Shown here: piece by piece, positions 23,896-34,785 of the stretch
Numbering within the stretch: position 1 is the first letter of the stretch
Layout of the letters: every line of letters starts with the position of its first letter
Source of the DNA: Haemonchus contortus
Taxonomy: Eukaryota; Nematoda; Chromadorea; Rhabditida; Trichostrongylidae
DNA: 64,000 nucleotides
Reading direction: 5' to 3'
NCBI GenBank assembly: GCA_000469685.2
Contig: LS997563.1
Coordinates: 26,159,397-26,223,396, forward strand
Position numbers and translations under genes: made by a program
The notes under the pieces: model-generated
Told to the model about the DNA's origin: nothing
Databases searched by the model: none
Seen by the model: only the letters and a program-made list of their open reading frames with translations

Positions 23896-24299
23896 AGAGC
23901 AATGCAGATTTATCAACTCACAAGAACCTTACTATTGTAAAATGACGGTGTTAAGTTTGAGAGGGGGACACCCAGCGCTATCTAGCGCTCTCTCGCAAGA
24001 TAGTTCTGGGCCTGAGACTGGGAAGGAATAGTGAGGTTGTACTGATGTTTCGTGATTTGGAACAAACTCATTCTCGGCACATGCTGATATGCTTGCGTAT
24101 TATTGATACTCTTTTTCTGAGCCGATTTTAAGCCTTAGTGAGAGGTCATTCTAAGCCATTATCTCGTCAAGCGTCTCAAAAAGTGAGTCAGAGATTCAAG
24201 AGGAGTTGACTATTTTCACCTATACATTAGAATAAATGTTAGTATTCGTCTGAAATGCCTTTTTGTGAACATAAGAGGGCTGTTGGGTTAGCTTCTCCA

Positions 24300-24930
24300 G
24301 CGGATGGGGTACTGGATCGAAATGAGCCTCCACAGTTCGTACAAAAGGCGTTCGCTATCACACTGCCACTTCCACAGCACTTCGCAGAAGTGGTCATACC
24401 AGAGATCGCCCCTGTTCCCGTACCGTCTGCGGATTCTGTCCTTCATGATAGATCACAACCCCTCAATACGCTTAGTGTGGACTTCGCTCGCTGGATCCAC
24501 AAAATTGACACTATGGTAAACCGTCTCGAGGGTGTAGTCGTGATTGGAGAGGTTATTGTAACCACTCCTCATATCAGTCCGAACGTTACCCCTGGAGCGA
24601 CGTGCTGTCCGATGATTTTGTCCAAGGTGGCCGCGACGCGCCTGTTGACGATTCCAATGAAGACCAACTTCGTACCGTCCTGGATGTCACCGACGAGCCA
24701 ATCCTTGCGGAAGACATGACCAACGTTGCGCTTGCACCGCACGATGTTGGTTTCGTTGACCTGCGCGATGGTGTTCGGCCCGCCCATCTGTACAACGTTG
24801 TTCGTGTAGTGCTCGAAGAGTACATCTCGGAACCATTGACTACATTGTGGGACGATTTGCTCGGCCACCTCGAGCGTTCGAGCTATCTCCTTCGTTGTGC
24901 CTATTTAGTAGACGAAGAGATGGCTGGCTA
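24300..24930 (-). pseudogene. Merlin (IS1016/ISXO2-type) transposase relic
   Basis: Reads in family order: EVAEQIVPQCSQWFRDVLFE, GGPNTIAQVNETN, VFIGIVNRRVAATLDKII, HVAPG, then after a one-base frameshift RTDMRSGYNNLSNHDY, VNFVDPASEVHTKRIEGL, a TGA at the usual Trp, and RRRYGNRGDLWYDHFCEVLW. This is the IS1016-derived eukaryotic Merlin superfamily (DDE_Tnp_IS1595). The first catalytic Asp of the VDE motif is Asn here, so the protein would be dead even without the frameshift and stop. An N-terminal in-frame stop is also present. Confidence 0.85.
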
Positions 24931-25102
24931 AAAAGATACCCTTTTCCAATCAGAGTATGACAGAACGAGTATGACACTTCAGTCTTGATCAACTTGTCGG
25001 ATAAAATCTCTGAAATTGTACTCAGCAAGAAGAAGTATTGTTGTTGTTCTCTGCGGAGCGTGCCCATCCTAACGGCTCTGCATCGGATAAATTCTCATAC
25101 CT

Positions 25103-25198
25103 TAGTGGTGGTAATAAAAGCACAATTGTATGAGAATTAACAATTAATAATAGTGGTGGTAATAAAAGCACTATTGTATGAAAATTAACAATTAACAA
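25103..25198. repeat. Tandem duplication, two 48-bp units
   Basis: TAGTGGTGGTAATAAAAGCA ... AATTAACAATTAA occurs twice head to tail with three or four differences. It lies just beyond the Merlin relic. Confidence 0.9.
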
Positions 25199-25849
25199 TG
25201 AAAAAATTAACATCGATACTCACAACATACATTCCTTCAGAAACTTCCTGGCTAAGTCGCGTAATCCTGCTCTTTCAGGAATTGGTACTGACACAATTCT
25301 CACGATGTTTGACAATACTGTGCGATTTATAGATTCTTGTGACTTCTCCACTCGTCCACTTTGTTCCTTGGTCTTGCCATTATCATAATGCAGAATAGCA
25401 GCCAACATGGCGCGTGTAATAATACTCAGTCAACTGCATACTCTTTTTTGCTCGTTTTTTGACGCCAATTCTCTTCCATATAATGCATATGTTTGCTCCA
25501 ATAGCGATGTTATAAAAATAACAGTAATCTCGATTGGTGCCACCCTTTTTAATTTACTTATTTACTTATTTTTTTCACTGTTACTTTATTTATTTATTTA
25601 ATTATGATAATTGATTGATTATTTCTTCTCCAATCCCAACTTGCTCTATTAACAATTCTAGTTCAATTTCTCTAACTTTCAGAGGATCATATCTCTATAA
25701 AAATAGAGACTCACGCTGATGGGGTTTATAAAAGTCAAAACTGGCAAGAGGGGACAAATGTTCCAGTGTGAGTCGTTCCAATGGAGCAAAAAAGAGAGAG
25801 CCATCGCCTAGCAGCAGCCCTGCCGTAACTTCGGTTAGACCCGTCTCTG

Positions 25850-26254
25850 TGTAAGAGTTTGGCCGCTGGTACCCTTAGATTTCAGGTTAGAAAATTGCAA
25901 TGCATTTGACGTTAATAGTTACTTCAATTAAGGTATAACTATTATAAAAGGAAAGCAGGGGACCGAATGCGGTGGAAGTATCGGATCCGTTCTCGGACCG
26001 CACAGACATCACAATGCGACAAGAGTAATAACAGTTTGTGATTAAAAATGAATACAGAAAGCGTTGATTCTTGTTAGGAAAATAGGTTCCTTCGTGTCGA
26101 CGGGGGGATCCGTGCTGGGCGAGAGGACGGCCACTCGTGGGCCTCACAGAGAGTCGACTGCCTGCATGTGGTTTCCTGAACCGCTCTGCTCGATGGACTG
26201 GAGATCACATGCGACGTGATCTCTTGATAAGAGGCCTTTCATCTTGCCCAGACA
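25850..26254 (-). mobile_element. 3' LTR of a truncated LTR retrotransposon
   Basis: On the minus strand a polypurine tract (TAGAAGGGGAGGAA, 26268-26255) is followed by TGTCTGGGC, and the unit ends CTCTTACA at 25850 (TGT...ACA). Just before the tract the minus strand reads GGEAASNGNAAEDVGI then TAG, like the end of a pol polyprotein. The rest of the element is missing: AT-rich unrelated DNA begins at about 26340. The class (Gypsy or BEL/Pao) is undecided. Confidence 0.6.
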
Positions 26255-26339
26255 TTCCTCCCCTTCTAGATGCCGACGTCCTCGGCGGCGTTTCCATTGC
26301 TGGCAGCTTCGCCGCCTATGCACACATTTTATGCTCTCA

Positions 26340-27180
26340 TACAGACTTCTCTACAGCTATAATAAGTATATAGTTAGAACAAGCATATTTACATAACAAG
26401 ACTAATGTAAAATGTTATATAAGTCAGTAAGATTCATGCCTATACTAGTACAAACATAAAAAAGTGTTGTAACTATCATAGTAGTAACTTTAGAGTTAAC
26501 ATTATTTGATTGGTAGCTTCGTACTTCATATAATACTTATGCATTTACTACTATAGATGGAATACCTTATAATGTCTCCTGTACTTACCTTGTTTTCGAA
26601 TTTATTTCACGTCTGGAGTGAGAATATGGAGTGGCTTCCTTGCTTTAGCACATCGTCATTCTAAAAGGCATTTGTTTCAACAATATCATGATATGTGGCA
26701 AGGTGGTGAATGGTAGTAACGGCGAAGTGTAGTGGGCGCATAAATACAAGAAAGAACAACAGCTACTATTAGCGATCAATACGGCGTCCACTTGACTTTA
26801 CAGGACATCTATATTTAGGTATACGGTAACCAATCTTATACTGGAGCTGGTTATGTTCATGTGAATAGTAATGTATATATTTACTTAGCTCTTTTTTCAA
26901 TGTATGCATATAATATAGATGTCCAATTATCCACTTATGCTATTACAAATTCAAGTATTATATTTTCAATATATGGCTTTAATCAATTAGCTTTGTATCA
27001 AACAAGGATTGGAGCAGTTATATGGCATGATGTTCGTGCAGTGCACTCCAATTTATTCAATTTAATATCACAATCTATGGGTGATTTTTATCATAAGTAA
27101 TTATACGTGATATTTATATTTTATCATTACTATTATTTAGATAAATAAGGTCAATTTACAGATAAACATTACTGTTTATT
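26340..27180. other. AT-rich island with a coding-like frame (26823-27100, +)
   Basis: About 70% AT, unlike its flanks. After a CTATATTTAG acceptor-like site the plus strand is open for about 90 codons (GNQSYTGAGYVHVNSN, ALFSMYAYNIDVQLSTYAIT, GAVIWHDVRAVHSNLFNLIS) to TAA at 27100. A second fragment at about 26520-26620 reads SYNTYAFTTIDGIPYNVSCT. Such a length without a stop is unexpected at this AT content. Codons are strongly A/T-ending. I do not recognise the protein. Confidence 0.35.
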
Positions 27181-27362
27181 CAGGTAATGCGCTTTCGGGA
27201 ATGCTACCTTCCTCGTTGGCTTTCGGCGGCGGTGCGGGTAGCAGACCCAACGTTAGATCCCTCCCATTGCTCCGCAAGGACATTTCAACATGGCAATGAC
27301 AGGAAAGTTTAGATACAAAATAGCTTCGGCCATGTCGCGCCCCAATCCTCAGTAATCAGACT

Positions 27363-27928
27363 TGTAAGGGTCCCTCGTAGGGACTACACTGAACGGGTGA
27401 TTTGCTTTGAGTGTGGTACAACACGAGAAAAGAATAGTTTATTAACAAAACGACAGAAACTTCGAACGAAAAATACAATACTAATGCGAAAAAACCGATA
27501 TCAAGAATACAATACAACTCAAAAGTCCCCCGAGGGTCAGGGTAGAGAGGATGCAGGGGGATCCCACGAAAGAGAACATCGGCCACTAAGGCCTTCCTGA
27601 AGCCCCCCTCGCGAACCACAAAGGTTCACCTAAGGGCGGTCACTGAGGTTCCAAGGGCACGGAGCCAAAACTCCGTGGGGGTACTGGCGGCGGGCGCAGG
27701 AGTAAAACAAACGACGTCCTCTCCCTCTCGAGGTTCCCCCTTTATACGGCCTTTCCCGCGCCTTTTCTTTCCCCAGGCATGTTTACTACTTCTAGCCTCC
27801 TACCTCCTGATCACTACTGATCACCTACAGTTCTCTTGGCCACCCTCGACTCCTCGGTATTTGATCTTACGGGCATTTTCTCTTTGGCGGAACCCCACCG
27901 GTACGGTTCTCTCTGTCCCGCCCTGACA
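27363..27928 (-). mobile_element. Solo LTR, 566 bp, with 4-bp target duplication
   Basis: Minus strand begins TGTCAGGGCGGGACAG and ends CCCTTACA, with complementary TGT..AGGG termini. Inside are a TATA box (CGTATAAAGG), a Pro/Ala-rich GC region and a TTAATAAAC polyadenylation signal, in U3-R-U5 order. GACT flanks both sides (27359-27362 and 27929-27932). There is no primer-binding site, polypurine tract or coding region beside it, so it is a recombination-derived solo LTR. Confidence 0.85.
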
Positions 27929-28279
27929 GACTTGGCTAATGCAGATTACCACAAAATCTGAGTATTAAGTTCATAGCAATGAGGCCTCACGTGGTAGAGG
28001 ATAGTAAGTGAGTGAATCCAGCGTGTTCACTGTCGAGCCAGCTACCACAAGTACCTCCCCCTCTAGTTTGCTTAAGATGATCAGGCAGATCGCCCGAGAT
28101 CCTTGTCCTACCGGTCGATTGAACTAAGTTGCCCTCGACGAGAATAAGCTGCTAAATGAAGGCATTGCGCCTTGAAGAATGAGATAGCAAATCCTAGAGA
28201 CGACGGTGACAGAGTGATATACTCTGTATCAGCGATAGTGGCGGTTAACCATTCTGCGGGTAATGGGTGGGTATGGGTC

Positions 28280-29240
28280 TGAGGAGAATTGTTACTGCAC
28301 GGCCTAACTCGAAATTTCTAATTCAAAATTCTTCTCAACCGACAAGAGAAGGCGCACCAGGTTGGGATGTCTGGCAACGCAGCTGCTGGAATCAAGAACA
28401 TTCCACTTATGGAGCGTCGCCCATTCGTAATACAAATCGTTATCGATCAATATCTGCCCACTTACTGCCACAATTGTCACTCGTCCATCGACCGCTTTCT
28501 TGGTGTAAAGAGTGGTGCCGAAACTTCCGGCCTTTGTTGTTCATATAATAATAGCTCATGAGTAGATAGTACCTCAGATCCATTATGCTTCTTCACCGAC
28601 GCCTCCTCTTGGAAGCCCAGAAGAGGGCTGCAGTTTTCTTCAACAAAAGCGATATTCAACAAAGAAGTTATTCTGAATTACTTTTTACGTTGATTTCATA
28701 TCCAAATATTATAATTAATAGTCGTCGCAGAATAGAATCCAGGTCAATACTGGCAAATAAACACCTAAAGTGGGTGAGAGAATGTGGAATGCCTATACTG
28801 TTCACTGTCCCATACAGAGTACGAGTCACTTTTTTCATTCATAATATTGAAGAGTTTAAACTTTGAACCAGCACCAGTTCTACATCTGACACGCAAGATG
28901 AAAGCTGTTGATCATTCCATAAAGTAATCAGTATCAGACAAAGACGTGACGAATAGCAAACAATACTCAAAAACAAAATAAAATCTCGATAGTCGGCAAT
29001 CACGATAACAGCAAAGCAAGAGCAACACTAAAAAAGCAACATAAAGAACCCTATAATTCATTAGTCTATCAGTAAGAGTAATACCCCCCCCCCTCATTGA
29101 GCCGCATGGTGCAAAAGTTGCACGTTTGCAGCCACGACTCCAAGCTGTGTGAGATCGCTTGATGAACTAAAAAAATCACCATTTTATCCGATTCACTCTC
29201 GATCATAGAATATCCATGAATCACACCTATGGTATTATGT
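28280..29240. repeat. 1 kb dispersed repeat, copy 2
   Basis: Same orientation as copy 1 (22842-23895), about 70-75% alike by eye with small indels. It carries NAAAGIKNIP where copy 1 has NAAAEIENIP, and the CATTTTATCCGATTCA end block. A 9-C run occurs near 29085. The outer boundaries fade gradually. Confidence 0.7.
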
Positions 29241-30147
29241 AGAAGAATTCTACTCCTAAGGGAGGTCATCATTTCCGAACACTGGTAACTACTTCTTTCT
29301 CTGCAAATGAGATACTGTGATAAAACATAGGATCTCATCAAACAACGCAATTCAACGAAATATGAGCAAACATAAGTACATTTTACTGTAAAGACATGAA
29401 TATAAACAAGTTTACCTACCTGCTCGTCTTGGCGAATTGAATATACAGAACAATTCAGCTACATATAAGCAGGTAAATAATTGTTTTCAGCAAACAAAGG
29501 GCAGTCAGGCTGTCTTGGCGTGTTGCACGCAACTGCAGAGTGTTGGAGGCGCACAAACACATCATCCACGCCTTTTTGACGCCGATGATGGACAACAAAA
29601 AATATTAATAACATGAAGCTTACAAACCGTCAATGTCAATACTCTACACCAATCAATACTTGCCGAAAGTATCTGATCGTCAGTTTGCCGCCTAAATTGA
29701 AATGTGATCAGCACATAAACAGGGCCCATTTTCAGCATAACAACGAAACGTTCGGATGCAGTGCTATACAAAACAAACTAAAAGAAGGGTGAATGACAAG
29801 ATTAAAGAAAAATTCACATAGTCACGAGAACACGCCGTCTTCATACACGCTCATGCGTCCGCAAACTTGTGAAAATTCTGATGCAGGTGATGCGTTAATT
29901 CTGCCATCGTCTCCCTTAACATGTTGTCAGAGTTCGTGCTGATACCGTTTATTCGTTGCCATACGAGCAGTCTTGTGATTGAATCAGATGACTGGGGGGG
30001 ACAAATGAAGAGCACGAAGAAGACCAATCAAATAGTAGAAAGAGTAAACTAGAGCTTATATAGGTAACGCTTGTAGGTACGATATAAACATTGTGATACC
30101 ATATCAGGACCCATCGGTTCAGACAAGGAAAGCTGAGGTGCTGTTCG

Positions 30148-30462
30148 TTACAGAAACTCCCAACAGGACAGCAAACGAGGTGAATATAAGTTATATTTCG
30201 TCGGAAAATGAAAAAGAGCGATAATACAAAAACAACAATGGCCCGTTGCTGTTGCTGTGTTTCTACGTTGTTGCCGAGATGATTGGGTGGCATGCTTGCT
30301 CGGTGGGCTGTGAAGATTTCCTTTTGAAGAGGCAGGGTGTAACTCTAGCTTGCAGATCAGGTTCTTGGGGTTCCTGGAATGGATGAGTGTTGGCCTTGAT
30401 GCAAGCCGCTTGTCCTCTGAGCGATGGCCGTCAGGGGTCTGGTGGCATCGCTCATTTTCCAT
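30148..30462 (-). CDS. Candidate first exon, polar protein, unrecognised
   Basis: ATG at 30462 lies three bases after a GAATCGCAG acceptor-like site, compatible with trans-splicing. About 75 natural, polar codons follow: MENERCHQTPDGHRSEDKR, RPTLIHSRNPKNLICKLELH, ASSKGNLHSPPSKHATQSSR. After CAACAAC|GTAGAAAC the frame turns Phe/Leu-rich, so the coding exon probably ends near there rather than at 30148. An overlapping minus frame (30293-29949) is hydrophobic and less convincing. Confidence 0.3.
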   Translation of the reverse strand: MENERCHQTPDGHRSEDKRLASRPTLIHSRNPKNLICKLELHPASSKGNLHSPPSKHATQSSRQQRRNTATATGHCCFCIIALFHFPTKYNLYSPRLLSCWEFL

Positions 30463-31199
30463 CTACTGCGATTCAGAAAAGCATAATATATAATCACAAA
30501 GTTGCCATTTTCTGATTGATGAGATTCATACGATTTTGGTTAGACATGATCTTTCTGTGATGCTCACGTAGTGATGCTAAATACTCCGACGTCCATCGTT
30601 TCCAGAAGGATGATAGCAGTTTCGATGTTGCCATCCATTAATCGATGAGGGATTCATAGGTCCTCGAGTTTGGAAATGTGATTAGAATGTATTTGAGGAT
30701 ATATCCCTGCGATTTGAGCGTATGGGCGCACCAAATCGATTGGACTAATTGGGAGATGATCTCTATCATTTGTGGCACAAGTTAGCGGTCTAGTGTTCAT
30801 TACCGCTTCACTGCTTACTTTACTGCTTCACTTATTGATGATTACTTGCTTTCATCGATGTTTTGCCATTTCGATATCGAGAATTGATATAAGAGCTCCA
30901 GCTAGCGTTAGTACCTTTGGAAATGGAAAGTAAAAGACAAAGGATTAGAATAAAGGGAACCAATACATGATTCGTTTCACCTCTTACTCAAACGATTCAT
31001 GTTTTTCGCCAACCCCTGAGGATCTTCAGTGGGGTTAGCGAAGAATGGAGTAGGAGCTAGCAAGATGGAATAATATGTAAACCAGAACAAAATGAAAACC
31101 ATAATGTAAAAAAGGTAGCAAAATGAATATGGATGAATAAAGAAAGAGACAAGAACAACTGTAAGTAGAATTGTTGGCGTAGCCTAAAATTATCTGACG

Positions 31200-31620
31200 T
31201 CAAGAATACGACATGGATATTAGCAATGTGTGTTCGTGTGAAAACTCAGTTAGATTAGAGCGTTCAATATGTCTGATAGCTATTATCTTAAATTTCTCCT
31301 ATGAATTTAAAGATAGTATTATGTAAAGTTAAGATCTAGTCTGCAATGAATTAATTACTTCGTTTACAAATTTTTTAATAGTTCTATAATCATTATTAGT
31401 TGCTTATTTATAAGAGATAAATTTATTTTTGTACAAGCATTTTAGTAAATTAACCAATATAAACTCTTTTTCGTAGTTATTACATAGTAACACCTTAATA
31501 AGTGTTTGAAGTTTGTCTGTGAATGTAATAAGTTCGATACATCCTTTACTCTTCTCGGAGATATTAGATGAAGCATCAGGAAATCCGAGAAGACGGCTCT
31601 AGATAGCGTGCATGCATAAT
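31200..31620. other. Second AT-rich island with a coding-like minus frame
   Basis: The minus strand from about 31610 reads GFPDASSNISEKSKGCIELI, TFTDKLQTLIKVLLCNNYEK, NLLKCLYKNKFISYK then TAA, and stays protein-like in the same frame for another 25 codons. It is rich in Lys/Asn/Ile with A/T-ending codons, as in the island at 26340-27180. No splice sites or homology recognised. Confidence 0.3.
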
Positions 31621-31829
31621 TTCACATGCATTCGCATCCTGTCTAGTCCTACCGAATTCGAGCGATCTACGTCGACAGGAACAGAAATTAGGAATTATGA
31701 ACTGCGAACAGACAAACCAACAGACATACATAGTGCTATATATACATATTAGGTGTGTGCATTAATTTCCACCGCCGGTCTCGAAGAGTCGTTGCGCAAG
31801 CCATGCTAGCGGTTTACCTGTGAGACTTG

Positions 31830-33017
31830 TCATATTCTGTAAAATTTAGAATTAAAAGGTAAATGATCGCTGACGGACTTTTTCACCGAAAGTCCTCCTT
31901 GAAATGGTTGGTGCCACGGTCCCGTTACACTCTGACCGAAGGTAAGAGAAAACGGCAAGTCAAAAGCAACTATGTGTTTCTCTTGGAACATCATACCTGT
32001 TGATACAGGGACTCGGTTCTCTGTTTCTGCTGTGCCCACTCGATTACACTCCTCCCTCCTTGCAGGCTACCTATGGATCCACGTAATTTGTTCGCGATTG
32101 TGCCGCTTGAACAGTGGGTATCGCAATACTAAACTTTGATCTCACCTGACCCTCATGACTGACAATGACAGCGAAAGGTAATTCTGTTGAGTTTTGGCTT
32201 GATGTGGTCAGTACTTTTCGCATGTGAAACCTCGCCCAAATGCCCTTTCCATATCATTTCATCATGATATCTCGCGAACCCTCTATTTTCACCACTTTGG
32301 CGAAGCCTTACTTTTGCAAAGCCTGCGGATTTACTCGCTTTTTCACTATTGGTGAGCTACTCCCAACCAATACTCCTACTTTTTTACTTCAAAAGGGCTG
32401 TGCCTTCAATGCATCGACAGTCACCGACTTGCGAGATATCTATGGACGGTCAATGTCAGGAATCAGGTGGTAAATGGACAAGAAGCGTTTCCAGAAAGGT
32501 GAGTACCACAGTGGGTTGCAGAGTTCTTGAAAGAAAAGTCGCAGTTTAACGGCTCTAACCGATCTCCCGCTTTTAAAAGCATTTCTGTACCAGTACTGGT
32601 GGTGCTACTGCTCACGCTTATTTTCTTGGCAGTAAGGCTGATCTCTATCTTTTTGAATTCTAGCTCTAGGAAGACCCAGGAGTTCGCACTCTGAGCACCT
32701 GATTTCAGATCATGAAACGAAAAGTCCTTTAGAGAGCACTTCGAGCAAGAAACGTTCTGAAACGCCTGCTTTTCCTGGTCAAGGAAACTTAATATGTCAT
32801 AAGCACCTTTCACGGTTTAACAAATGCAATAGTGGTCACGGACACAGGGATCAGCTAACAGTCCGATCTGTTTCCTGCTTACAAAGGATGTTATTACAAA
32901 AAGCTTTTGGTGAGGATCATCCTCTACGTTGATGAAAGTAGCGGATTGTCGGGAAAAACCCCTGGGCCAGTTGCAAAAATATCGAAAAGTTTGAAGGAGA
33001 ATGGACTTTAACTTAAT
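31830..33017 (-). CDS. Four-exon gene (3' part), unrecognised
   Basis: Exons 33017-32883, 32756-32616, 32128-31997 and 31931-31830 all join in phase 0. Acceptors are CCTTTTCCAG, GGCGTTTCAG, AAAGTTTAG and CTTCGGTCAG; donors are TTT|GTAAGC, AGC|GTGAGC, CAG|GTATGA. Introns are 126, 487 and 65 bp, and the third exon reaches the stop (TGA) exon. The 168-residue C-terminus includes FINVEDDPHQKLFVITSF, VSCSKCSLKDFSF, YCDTHCSSGTIANKL and VTGPWHQPFQGG. The CSKC and CDTHC pairs could bind metal, but no known finger pattern fits. The 487-bp intron contains a MITE fragment. Upstream exons would lie beyond RTE debris at 33.3 kb. Confidence 0.52.
32195..32406. mobile_element. MITE fragment, family AAGGCACAG
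   Basis: Matches the right part of the 43873 copy (ATCATGATATCTCGCG, TTTGGCGAAGCCTTA, GAGCTACTCCCAACC) and ends in a damaged terminus GGGCTGTGCCTT. The left part is missing. It lies within an intron of the minus-strand gene. Confidence 0.7.
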
Positions 33018-33344
33018 CTGGAAAAGGCAAAATTTTTGGAGCTGTGCAGATTGGGCAGATGGAGGGACGGTCAAGTCTCGACGATTTGAACGACTCTGAC
33101 GCCAACTTCCGGGGAACAAACTCGAAGTAGACTAGTTCAGCAGGGTTAGATCATCCTCCTGATCTACTCTACTTCAAATCAGGGCCCCAATGATAGGCGC
33201 TAAAGTCGTTCAAACCGCGCGCCGCGCGCATCCTCGGACGCACGACTTGACACATACCCGTGCAGATCCAATTGTATATTGCTTCGCGGAACCCACCGAG
33301 GGTGCAAGACTTAAGAATCTGTAAAACGACATAGTCGCATACGG

Positions 33345-33960
33345 TATAGTGGACCATGCTGTGAAGGACTGGATAAACGCGGAATGGATGAAGTGGGGGA
33401 TCCACAGGTATCATGAGTAACGACAACGCTCCAAGACACTAGAAGGAAAGGTGTGTTGAACAATGGTAAGGCCTGCGATGCTCTACGACAGCGAGTGTTG
33501 GCCCATAAGTAAACACCATGAAAGAAAGCCTCATTCCGCTGCAATTAGGATGCCGAGATGGGCCTGTGGTTGGATACGGCTGAAGGGGATCGAAATGAAG
33601 GCTTCAGGGCGGTTATATAAGTAGCCCTGCCTAGCTGAAGATAACAGAGCAGGGTATACGATGGTGAAGACACGTGCTGAGAAGACCGCCGGGTGATCCG
33701 GGGAGGAGGCGATGGTAGTCGAGGCTCGAGTGAAGCGAACACGAGGAGCCCCTGAAGAAAAACCAGCGTTACGTGATTGGGGAAGACCTTGCTGAACTTG
33801 ATGTGGCTCGCTTAATTTGATGTGGTGGCAGAAGATGCAATAGATAAACGAAAGTGGAGACGATTGACAAGCAGAGCGGATTCTGCGACGGCACGGGATC
33901 AAAGTTAGGGAGAACAAGAAAGAGCAGTTACTTGCCCATATGAAGGCTCACCTGTGACTT
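33345..33960 (+). pseudogene. RTE-type LINE, 3' end of reverse transcriptase ORF
   Basis: Reads VKDWINAEWMKWGIH, then VRPAMLYDSECWPISKHHER, RMPRWACGWIRLKGI in another frame. This is the conserved block after the RT domain of nematode RTE-like elements (RVNxxWMKW..., VRPxxLYGSECWP..., RMLRWMxGxTRxD). Multiple stops and frameshifts follow through to KVRENKKEQ near 33930. Only the last part of the ORF and 3' tail remain, as is usual for 5'-truncated LINEs. Confidence 0.8.
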
Positions 33961-34094
33961 TTTTATTTCGAGGTCTGAAGCGTTGAAACGAGCACAGCAC
34001 AAAGCCCCTTGAGAGGGCTCTACGGCGAGATACTAAACACAACATTCGATGGGCTTCAGCTGGATGCCTGGATTCGACCTCGTAATTAAGCTCG

Positions 34095-34182
34095 TGAGAG
34101 TATCAGAAGACACGTCGGTCTTACGATGGGCGAGGAATTGAGAGTATCAGAAGACACGTCGGTCTTACGATGGGCGAGGAAT
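34095..34182. repeat. Perfect tandem duplication, two 44-bp units
   Basis: TGAGAGTATCAGAAGACACG...GGGCGAGGAAT occurs twice head to tail with no difference seen, so the duplication is recent or the assembly is collapsed or duplicated here. Confidence 0.92.
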
Positions 34183-34785
34183 TAGGGTCTTTCTACAGCA
34201 AATCTATGAAAACTTCGAGAGCATTCTAGCATTGATTTAGACGATTGCAGAATTTTTTGTGAATTCTTTCCGAACAGCCTAGATGTCTATGTTTATGCTA
34301 GAAACCCTGGAAAACCCAAATTCCTTATCTTCTTCGATGTTGTCACTCTTTTCGCAGGCTTTCTTGGTAGAGCCGCCACTTGATTCCCTGTGCTCGAATA
34401 AAACTACTAATATCAATTCGTTGTGAAATTCAGTAAAACAAACGTTAACGAAAAATTTATTACAGCACACTATTTTAAGCATCTGCATGGATACATCGAG
34501 ATCACTTTTGCTAGCGTCTGGCTGCTTGGCAGCACTTGTGAAATGGTGGGAATGCTTTGTAAGCGAAGACATTTGGAAGCAATGGCTCATCGTTAACAAA
34601 AAATAGTTAAAATCTGTACAGCACTGGTATAAAATACACGTTTTCGAACGAATTTTGAAGACCTGAAGTTAGTCTCCAAGTCTTCAGAGCAGACATGACA
34701 GACGTGGAGAACGAGGGAAAACAGAACAACGTCGGCGAAGATGGGGGGATAACCTGCATCTCTCAGAAGTCGAAACTAGCCTGTT

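Noticed and set aside
24255..24719. 154-codon plus-strand open frame
   Set aside because: It is the antisense of the Merlin transposase relic; the minus-strand motifs explain the sequence.
26861..27100. Mitochondrial insertion as the source of the AT-rich island
   Set aside because: The translation matches no mitochondrial protein I recognise, and the frame is coherent under the standard code.
33118..33340. Minus-strand frame ending YHWGPDLK as a host exon
   Set aside because: It directly abuts the LINE, has GC-rich repeat-like sequence (CGCGCGCCGCGCGC) and lacks splice support; more likely a repeat.
33531..33917. 128-codon minus-strand open frame
   Set aside because: Antisense to the RTE LINE remnant on the plus strand.
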